Below are positions 1 through 4,597 of a stretch of DNA of 10,186 nucleotides, piece after piece; positions within the stretch are counted from its first letter, which is position 1; each line of letters starts with the position of its first letter. The translations under genes and the position numbers were made by a program. This DNA comes from Chloroflexota bacterium (lineage in GTDB: Bacteria > Chloroflexota > UBA6077 > JACCZL01). The stretch is from contig JACCZL010000294.1 in NCBI GenBank assembly GCA_013695975.1, positions 1 through 10,186 on the forward strand. The letters run 5' to 3'. Below the pieces are notes generated by a model that ran no database searches, was not told the DNA's origin, and was given only the letters and a program-made list of their open reading frames with translations.

Positions 1-173
1 AGGTGGACGGGGCGGTGTCGGACGCGGGATGCTCGTGCCATGCTTAGTCATGGCCGATCGACGCCCCCTTTGACAAAATCACCCGCGCGCTTAACTTGTG
101 ACCCATCGCACGCCGTGCGCCCCTACAGCGCCATCGGCCGTGAAACATTGAACGCATCCCAGTTACAGTGCTG
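1..173. other. Intergenic flank downstream of the RNA methyltransferase
   Basis: No convincing complete gene lies here. On the plus strand the frame starting at base 3 is open for 14 GC3-rich codons and stops at TAG 45-47. It could be the 3' end of a rightward gene converging on the methyltransferase, but 14 codons cannot establish that. A 6-bp inverted repeat (GCCATG 37-42, CATGGC 49-54) surrounds that stop. It has no T-run, so it is a weak terminator candidate at best. TTGACA at 70-75 is a perfect -35 hexamer, but it has no good -10 at normal spacing and no gene downstream on that strand. Confidence 0.3.
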
Positions 174-1400
174 TCAGTCGGCGCCCTCACGGCGGAGGAC
201 GTAGACCCGCGGCTTGAGGACGCCCTTGGTGGCGGGGATGTCCAAGCGGAGGACGCGCTCGAGGGCCCAGGCGCCGGCCGCGTCGTGCAAACAGCGCTCG
301 AACAGCTTGACCTGCTGGGTGATGGCGACGAAACGGGCGCTCGGCTTGGCCAGGCGGGCCGCTTCGGCCAGCACGGCCGGGTAAAGGCGCTCGTTGGCCC
401 GGTGGGAGCCGACGAGCTGGCCGAACGGGAGGTCGGCGACGACCGCGCTCGCCATGGCGTCGGGTAGCGGGACCGCCGTGGCGTCCCAGGGTTGCAGCTC
501 GACGTCCAGCCCGGCCGCCGCGACGTTCTCGCCGGCACAGGCCAGGGCGCTCGGATCGACGTCGCAGCCCAGCAGGCGACCGGCCGGCCCGAGCGCTGCC
601 CGCTCGATCAGCAGGGTACCCGAGCCGCAGAGGAGGTTCAGATAGACGTCGTCGGGTCGTGGCTCCGTCAGCCCCGCCATGACCGAGGCGACGGTCGCGT
701 TCAGGGCCCCCGGCAGGTTGCAGACCCGCCAGGCGCGGGCGGCGAGCGGTCTCGGCGAGATGCGCGCGGTCAGCTCGTAGGGGTTGCAACCGATCTCGTA
801 GGGGCGGGGAAACCCCGCCCCTACGAGGGCCGGCGTCTTCTTGAAGCGCAGCAGGAGGTCGCCGCCCTCGGCGACGTCGCGCAGCCCCGTCTCTCGCGCC
901 AGGCGCTCGCGGACGCGACGGAACTGGGGCGAGTCGGCGCCGGCTGCGCTCAGCCGAAAGGTGGCGAACGCCCCGGACGGGTGGAGCGACCGGATGTGCC
1001 CGATGGCCCCGGCCAGCCGCTTGAGGGTCCCGTCGTCCAGCAAGGCGCTCGGCCGCGGCAGCCCGCCCGTCACGACGGCGTGGACCGCTACCACGGCGCG
1101 TAGCTCGAGCAGCCGCGCCCAGGCGCCTCCGAAGTGGAAGCGGAGGGTGCCGGGCCGGTCATGATCCTGATCGCTCGGTGACGAAGAGCCCTCACCCCGC
1201 GAAGCGCGGCCACGTCCGCCCTCTCCCAGAGGGAGAGGGGGCTTCTGCCCCCTCTCCCTCTGGGAGAGGGCTGCTGAGGATGCGAGGGCTCCCCCAATGC
1301 TTGCGAGCTCCCGCGCGGCGAACGGCTCCAGCCCGGCGATCAGCTCGGCCTCGATGTCGGCCGGCCGTACACGTTCGAGAGGGCGGCGAGCCCGATACAC
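174..1400 (-). CDS. THUMP/UPF0020-type SAM-dependent RNA methyltransferase
   Basis: Predicted 408-aa class I methyltransferase, probably an RNA guanine-N2 methyltransferase of the Trm14/TrmN/THUMPD3 kind acting on tRNA or rRNA in the cytoplasm. The N-terminal part (residues about 12-190) looks like a divergent THUMP-containing RNA-binding region, with GLEPFAARELASIGG near 23-37. The SAM-binding loop LNLLCGSGTLLIE is at 254-266, the acidic D280/D282 pair follows, and the catalytic-loop motif DLPFG is at 323-327, typical of this family rather than of N6-adenine enzymes. The start is GTG at 1400, four bases after the stop of the upstream phosphotriesterase-like gene, which suggests translational coupling. 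No better start is visible before the THUMP region. Two palindromic DNA elements are translated in frame, at residues about 38-71 and 185-202, making the protein longer than I expect for relatives. The frame is intact, so it is probably functional. The exact RNA target cannot be read from sequence. Confidence 0.85.
   Translation of the reverse strand: MYRARRPLERVRPADIEAELIAGLEPFAARELASIGGALASSAALSQRERGQKPPLPLGEGGRGRASRGEGSSSPSDQDHDRPGTLRFHFGGAWARLLELRAVVAVHAVVTGGLPRPSALLDDGTLKRLAGAIGHIRSLHPSGAFATFRLSAAGADSPQFRRVRERLARETGLRDVAEGGDLLLRFKKTPALVGAGFPRPYEIGCNPYELTARISPRPLAARAWRVCNLPGALNATVASVMAGLTEPRPDDVYLNLLCGSGTLLIERAALGPAGRLLGCDVDPSALACAGENVAAAGLDVELQPWDATAVPLPDAMASAVVADLPFGQLVGSHRANERLYPAVLAEAARLAKPSARFVAITQQVKLFERCLHDAAGAWALERVLRLDIPATKGVLKPRVYVLRREGAD
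774..791. repeat. Truncated copy of palindromic element with TTGCAA core
   Basis: CTCGTAGGGG at 774-783 repeats exactly the first ten bases of the adjacent 33-nt palindrome (795-804), 21 bases away. It runs into the self-complementary GGTTGCAACC at 782-791. It reads like a sister element with the same outer arm but a different core, lacking most of its right arm. It is translated in frame in the RNA methyltransferase as part of CNPYEL. Calling it a degenerate element copy rather than native coding sequence is inference. Confidence 0.45.
795..827. repeat. 33-nt perfect palindromic element, in frame in a CDS
   Basis: Perfect inverted repeat: arms CTCGTAGGGGCGGGG (795-809) and CCCCGCCCCTACGAG (813-827), 15 bp each, around the 3-nt spacer AAA. 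Its length is exactly 11 codons. On the minus strand it encodes LVGAGFPRPYE, residues 192-202 of the RNA methyltransferase, just before the conserved RPLAARAWRVCNLPGALNAT stretch. I recall near-identical GC-rich palindromes scattered through genomes of several high-GC lineages. This one sits in a loop-like position without breaking the reading frame. Confidence 0.85.
1189..1288. repeat. Long palindromic repeat element (24-bp arms), in frame in a CDS
   Basis: The core is a perfect hairpin: 24-bp arms at 1219-1242 and 1247-1270 with loop TTCT. It begins CCCTCTCCCAGAGGGAGAGG and ends CCTCTCCCTCTGGGAGAGGG. Flanks CCCTCACC (1189-1196) and TGCGAGGG (1281-1288) look like imperfect outer arms, giving a unit of about 100 nt. 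It is translated on the minus strand as a basic, Gly/Pro/Arg-rich insert (SQRERG, PPLPLGEGGRG) at residues about 38-71 of the RNA methyltransferase. The insert lies between ELASIGG and PGTLRFHFGGAW, which I would expect to be close together in relatives. The core boundaries are certain; the outer limits are approximate. Confidence 0.8.
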
Positions 1401-1404
1401 CGCC

Positions 1405-2457
1405 CTACCGAGGCGTCAGCGGCAGGAGGCGGCGCGGGTTCTCGACGGTCATGCGGTGGATGGCGTTCTCGGAGACGCCGACGGCGCGGAGGCGGGGGAG
1501 GATGTTGCGCGGGAGGTGGCCGAAGCCGTCGCCGCCCCAGGCTACCTGGTCGGTCTTGTAGCAGACGTCGTGGGCCAGGACGAGCGCGTCGGTCAGGTCC
1601 GGTACCAGGCGGGCCAGCAGGTCGATCCGCTGCTGGTCACTCGGGTACTGCCGCCCGCGATGGGGATAGTAGTGCTGCTTGCCGAACGTGTCGAAGGCCA
1701 GGCTCGGCCCCAGCGCGGCCAGACGGGTGAACGCCTCGGGCGCGACGTGGAGGCGGTCGTCGCAGTGGCTGATGACGACCTTGTCGAGCCGTGCCCCGGC
1801 CCGCTCGAGCAGGTCGAGGGTGCGGGCAATCGGCTCATAGCTCCGGTGGGTGGAGTCGGGGTGGACAACCATGGCCGCGCCGGTCTGGGCCTGGACCATG
1901 CCCGAGGCGCGGAGGACGACCGCCTCGGTCGGGGTGAGCGGCTCGGAGGTCCCGATCTCGCCGATCACGCCGGCTCGGACGTCCGAGCCGGGAAAGCCGT
2001 CCGTGAAGTCGCGCAGCATCTCCTCGGCCACCTGCTCGGCCGACTTGGCGGCCAGCTCCGGCGGGTGCGAGATGCCGATGTAGTAGCCGGTGCCGGCGAC
2101 CAGGTGGAGGCCGGTCCGTCGGGCGATCTCGGCCAGACCGGCCGGGTCGGGGGCCAACCCGGTGCTGGTGACGTCGACGACTGTCCCGCCGCCGAGCCGC
2201 TTGTAGTGGGCCAACTCGGTCGTCGCGACGTCGAGGTCGCGCTGGATGGTGTTGTCGAGCAGCGCCGGGACGTTGTGGCGGACGAGGTAGAGGTGCTCCA
2301 TCCCCAGCGGCTCGTCGGGCAGGGCGGCCTCGCCGCGCGTGACGAGCTGGCGATGGTAGACCGACAGGTCGAAGAGGACGTGCTCGTGGATGAGGGTCGG
2401 CCCGAGCGCCTCGGGCGCGACCGGGCCAAGGACGGTCATCACATGGGAGTCAGTCAT
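1405..2457 (-). CDS. Phosphotriesterase-family metallohydrolase (Php-like)
   Basis: Predicted 350-aa cytoplasmic binuclear-metal amidohydrolase of the phosphotriesterase family, collinear with E. coli Php. Ligands visible from the ATG at 2457 are HEH (H24, H26), the bridging acidic residue in GEIGTSE (E167), H199 in VVHPD, H231 in SHCDD and D297 in LAHDVC. Glu in the bridging position, where true phosphotriesterases and lactonases carry a carboxylated Lys, marks the Php-like branch. Php's substrate is unsettled; lactone, ester or phosphoester hydrolysis are all possible. I chose ATG 2457 because GAAAGG (2466-2471 on this strand) lies about 8 bases upstream. An in-frame ATG at 2472 would add five residues but lacks a ribosome-binding site. 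The gene overlaps the end of lhgO by 8 nt and is followed 4 nt later by the RNA methyltransferase, so it is probably co-transcribed. The protein is full length and intact. Confidence 0.88.
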   Translation of the reverse strand: MTDSHVMTVLGPVAPEALGPTLIHEHVLFDLSVYHRQLVTRGEAALPDEPLGMEHLYLVRHNVPALLDNTIQRDLDVATTELAHYKRLGGGTVVDVTSTGLAPDPAGLAEIARRTGLHLVAGTGYYIGISHPPELAAKSAEQVAEEMLRDFTDGFPGSDVRAGVIGEIGTSEPLTPTEAVVLRASGMVQAQTGAAMVVHPDSTHRSYEPIARTLDLLERAGARLDKVVISHCDDRLHVAPEAFTRLAALGPSLAFDTFGKQHYYPHRGRQYPSDQQRIDLLARLVPDLTDALVLAHDVCYKTDQVAWGGDGFGHLPRNILPRLRAVGVSENAIHRMTVENPRRLLPLTPR

Positions 2458-3772
2458 TGCCGAGCCTTTCATCCGCGGCGCCGAGGCCCTCGTCCTCGCC
2501 GCCGGCTTCTTCGCCGTCCGCCTTGACCTCGCGGGCGACGACCGCCGCGGCCGCTCGGCCGTCCCCCATCTTCTGCTCGGCGACGTCGGCGATCATCCGG
2601 GCGATCGCCAGCGACGACGTCGCGGCCGGCGAGGGGGCGTTGCGGACGTGGACGATCCGCTCCGAGGTCTGGACGATGAAGTCGTCGACCAGGGCGCCGT
2701 CGGCGGCCAGCGCCTGGGCCCGCACGCCGGAGGGGCCCGGCAAGCAGTCCTCGGAGGTGACCTCCGGGACGTAGCGCTGGCAGGACCGGACGAACTCCTC
2801 CTTGACGAAGTCGCGGACCATCTCCTCCATGCCCATCCGCCAGTACTTGCGCGCCAGGGCCCAGAAGCCGGGGTAGCTGAACGTCTCGAGGTTGTCGCGC
2901 AGGTCGACGTCGAGGCGGCCGTAGCCCTCGCGGGCGAAGGCGAGCACGGCGTTCGGCCCGAGCCAGACCTCGCCGTCGATCCGCCGCGTGAAGTGGACCC
3001 CCAGGAACGGGAAGGCCGGGTCCGGGACGGGGTAGATCATCCCCTTAGTCAGATGGCGGCGCTCCGGGCGGAGCACGTAGTAGTCGCCGCGGAACGGCAC
3101 GATCTGGAGGTCGCGCGGGGCCTGCGACATCTGGGCCAGACGGTCGGAGTGGAGCCCGCCGCAGGTCACCAGGAACCTGGCGGCGACGACGTCCTCCCAG
3201 GCCGTCCGCAGGAGGACCCAGTCGCCCTTGCGTCCGATCGCGGTGACCTCGTAGCCGGTCAGGATCTCGCCGCCGGCGGCGGTCACGACGTCGGCGTAGG
3301 CCCGAGCGACGCGGCCCCAGTCGACGATGCCGGTCTCGGGCGAGTAGAGGGCCTTGACGCCGACGGCGTGCGGCTCGAGCTCGCGGAGCCGCTCCGGGCC
3401 GATCATCTCGAGCCCGGGCACGCCGTTGGCCCTGCCACGCCGATACAGCTCTTCGAGGCGGGGAAGCTCGCTCTCGTCGGTCGCGACGATGACCTTGCCG
3501 CAGCGGTCGTAGGGAATGCCGTGGGCGTCGCAGAACTCGTAGGTCGCGCGGTGGCCCTCGACGCAGAGCCGCGCCTTGAGCGAGCCCGGCGCGTAGTAGA
3601 CCCCCGAGTGGATGACCCCACTGTTGTGGCCGGTCTGATGGCGGCCGATCTTGGGCTCCTTCTCGAGAATCGCGAGCCGTTGCCCCGGCCGACGCCGCAG
3701 CAGCTCCATCGCCGTCGCCAGTCCGACGATCCCGCCGCCGACCACCACCACATCATACGCCTGCCGCGCCAT
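2450..3772 (-). CDS. lhgO: L-2-hydroxyglutarate oxidase/dehydrogenase (FAD)
   Basis: Predicted 440-aa FAD-dependent enzyme of the DAO-like family that oxidises L-2-hydroxyglutarate to 2-oxoglutarate. It removes a wasteful reduction product and can feed electrons to the quinone pool. The dinucleotide-binding GGGIVG is at 12-17 with acidic E37 at the end of the second strand. The family signature QTGHNSGVIHSGVYY is at 46-60. GGLHSDRLA and the C-terminal NAPSPAATSSLAIA near the flavin are also present. The start ATG 3772 is preceded by GGAGGG five bases upstream. A longer frame reaching GTG 3832 reads back into the methyltransferase remnant and is not the true start. The length is slightly above that of E. 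coli LhgO (about 422 aa). The excess is an acidic Gly/Glu/Asp-rich tail of about 35 residues whose last codons overlap the next gene. First intact gene of the leftward operon. Confidence 0.92.
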   Translation of the reverse strand: MARQAYDVVVVGGGIVGLATAMELLRRRPGQRLAILEKEPKIGRHQTGHNSGVIHSGVYYAPGSLKARLCVEGHRATYEFCDAHGIPYDRCGKVIVATDESELPRLEELYRRGRANGVPGLEMIGPERLRELEPHAVGVKALYSPETGIVDWGRVARAYADVVTAAGGEILTGYEVTAIGRKGDWVLLRTAWEDVVAARFLVTCGGLHSDRLAQMSQAPRDLQIVPFRGDYYVLRPERRHLTKGMIYPVPDPAFPFLGVHFTRRIDGEVWLGPNAVLAFAREGYGRLDVDLRDNLETFSYPGFWALARKYWRMGMEEMVRDFVKEEFVRSCQRYVPEVTSEDCLPGPSGVRAQALAADGALVDDFIVQTSERIVHVRNAPSPAATSSLAIARMIADVAEQKMGDGRAAAAVVAREVKADGEEAGGEDEGLGAADERLGND

Positions 3773-3811
3773 CAATCCCTCCAGCGGGACGATACTACAT
3801 CGGCAGACCCG

Positions 3812-4108
3812 GTTGAAGGCGGCCCCGGTCACCCGCGCGCCGAGCCGGGTTCAGGAGAGCGGGTCGAGCCCGAAGTGGCATTGGAGGTGGAGCAGGTCCT
3901 TGCCCGCGACGTCGCCGACCTCCTCGACCTCGTAGGGGCGCAGCCGCGACCCGCCGGCCTTGAAGCCCACCACATCGTAGTTGGCGGACCCGTAGTTGAT
4001 CGCGGCCCACTCCTCCAAGAGCGCATGATTGGCCGCCTGGTAGGCGCCCGGTGCTCCCGCCCACGAGCCCATCAGGTCAGCCTCGACTGCGTGTCCCTCT
4101 TCGGCCAT
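3812..4108 (-). pseudogene. SAM-dependent methyltransferase, 5' remnant with TGA stop
   Basis: From ATG 4108 (GGTGGAG just upstream) an 85-aa frame gives a typical N-terminal segment of a class I methyltransferase: WAAINYGSANYDVVGF, LRPYEVEEVGDVAGKDLL and motif I LHLQCHFGLDPLS. It stops at TGA 3851-3853. Downstream in the same frame the sequence continues TRLGARVTGAAFN, matching the LSWARLGARVTGVDFS-like continuation I expect. The TGA therefore sits where a Trp TGG is normally found, a single-base nonsense change. After about 3812 the resemblance ends and the lhgO leader begins, so some 150-200 residues of the enzyme are missing. The 85-aa peptide could still be translated but lacks most of the SAM fold. 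Family assignment is by recall; inactivity is inferred from truncation. Confidence 0.75.
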
Positions 4109-4198
4109 GTCTCCACCTACAGCGGGTCTACAGCGTGGTCAACCCCGACAAGCCGGGGGGCGTGAAGGCGTACGCTTCCTCTACGGTATAGTTCTTCC
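4109..4198. promoter_or_regulatory. Divergent intergenic region with tandem CTACAGCG
   Basis: This 90-bp gap separates the leftward operon from the rightward genes, so it should hold both promoters. CTACAGCG occurs twice, at 4117-4124 and 4128-4135. The copies are 11 bp apart, one helical turn, directly upstream of the remnant methyltransferase, as for tandem sites of a regulator. For the leftward direction, TTGACC (complement of 4137-4142) is a possible -35 without a good -10 at normal spacing. For the rightward direction, TATAGT at 4187-4192 is a good -10 (see separate entry). All functional readings are inference. Confidence 0.45.
4187..4192 (+). promoter_or_regulatory. Candidate -10 box just before the 86-aa gene
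   Basis: TATAGT matches the consensus TATAAT at five of six positions and ends six bases before the GTG at 4199. The -35 position (around 4163-4168, TGAAGG) is poor. No Shine-Dalgarno sequence lies between the box and the start codon. Transcription would therefore begin at or next to the GTG, which is the arrangement seen for leaderless mRNAs. Confidence 0.4.
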
Positions 4199-4459
4199 GT
4201 GGGCGTCAGCATCAAGGTTCAGGACGCGGCAACCCTGACTGAGGCGACTGACATCGAGATCCGCTGGCTCGACGGCGAGGACAGCCAGGCGCTATTCGAC
4301 GAGCAGGCGCGTAAGTTAGTGGGCATCAGCGGCAAGGAGTTCCTGCGACGGTGGGACGCCGGCGAGTACGACGGCATGGCCGACGATCCGACCCACCCCG
4401 AGATCATGCGCCTGGCTGCGCTGGTCCCCTTTGGCCGCTCGGACACCGGCAGAATCTGA
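4199..4459 (+). CDS. Small conserved-looking hypothetical protein (86 aa)
   Basis: An 86-aa acidic soluble protein with no signal peptide or membrane segment. The N-terminal half (to about residue 35) is variable and acidic (EIRWLDGEDSQALFDEQ). The C-terminal half, KLVGISGKEFLRRWDAGEYDG followed by PEIMRLAALVPFGR, resembles a short domain that I recall in many small actinobacterial and Chloroflexota proteins of unknown role. There it recurs as GxEFLRRWDAGEY plus a hydrophobic L(x)PF end. The start is GTG 4199; no earlier start or ribosome-binding site fits, and a -10-like box lies just upstream. It stands alone between the divergent region and the LuxR-type regulator. No function is proposed. 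It looks a little like the small accessory or antitoxin-like proteins found beside regulators, but no partner toxin is seen. Confidence 0.65.
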   Translation: MGVSIKVQDAATLTEATDIEIRWLDGEDSQALFDEQARKLVGISGKEFLRRWDAGEYDGMADDPTHPEIMRLAALVPFGRSDTGRI

Positions 4460-4525
4460 GATAGCTAGTCCGCGGCAGTGTCCTGTGCTGCACGTGGCCT
4501 GTACACTGGAATTTCGACAGAACGA

Positions 4526-4555
4526 TTGCCTCAGAGGTGTCCGGAGCACTATGGT
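4526..4555 (+). promoter_or_regulatory. Candidate sigma70-type promoter for the LuxR-type regulator
   Basis: TTGCCT (4526-4531) and TATGGT (4550-4555), each matching four of six consensus bases, are 18 bp apart. They lie 43 bp upstream of ATG 4598. This supports the view that the open frame reaching back to GTG 4478 is not all translated. Weak by itself. Confidence 0.35.
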
Positions 4556-4597
4556 CGGGCCTGCCGGCCGCGGTGGCGGGCCTTTGCGGGCCCCTCG

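Noticed and set aside
70..97. TTGACA with downstream TAACTT as a rightward promoter
   Set aside because: The -10 is poor, the spacing is 16, and no rightward gene follows; the region leads into the 3' end of a leftward gene.
3851..3853. TGA as a recoded sense codon (Trp) rather than a stop
   Set aside because: Most genes in the window end in TGA, the methyltransferase is also truncated after about 3812, and no selenocysteine-type context is apparent. Simple pseudogene decay explains it better.
3929..3940. CTCGTAGGGGCG, identical to the first 12 bases of the 33-nt palindrome, in the methyltransferase remnant
   Set aside because: There is no matching second arm, and the encoded LRPYE lies in a stretch that I expect to be native in this methyltransferase family. 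Most likely coincidence of GC-rich coding sequence.
1297..4165. Long open frames on the plus strand opposite lhgO and the phosphotriesterase-like gene (1297-2526 and 2390-4165)
   Set aside because: Their products are low-complexity Arg/Gly/Asp/Val-rich with no domain, and they mirror well-recognised genes on the other strand. They result from high GC and few stop codons.
4478..4597. Start of the LuxR-type regulator at GTG 4478
   Set aside because: The added 40 residues (Cys/Arg-rich) look non-coding, have no ribosome-binding site, and cover a plausible promoter.
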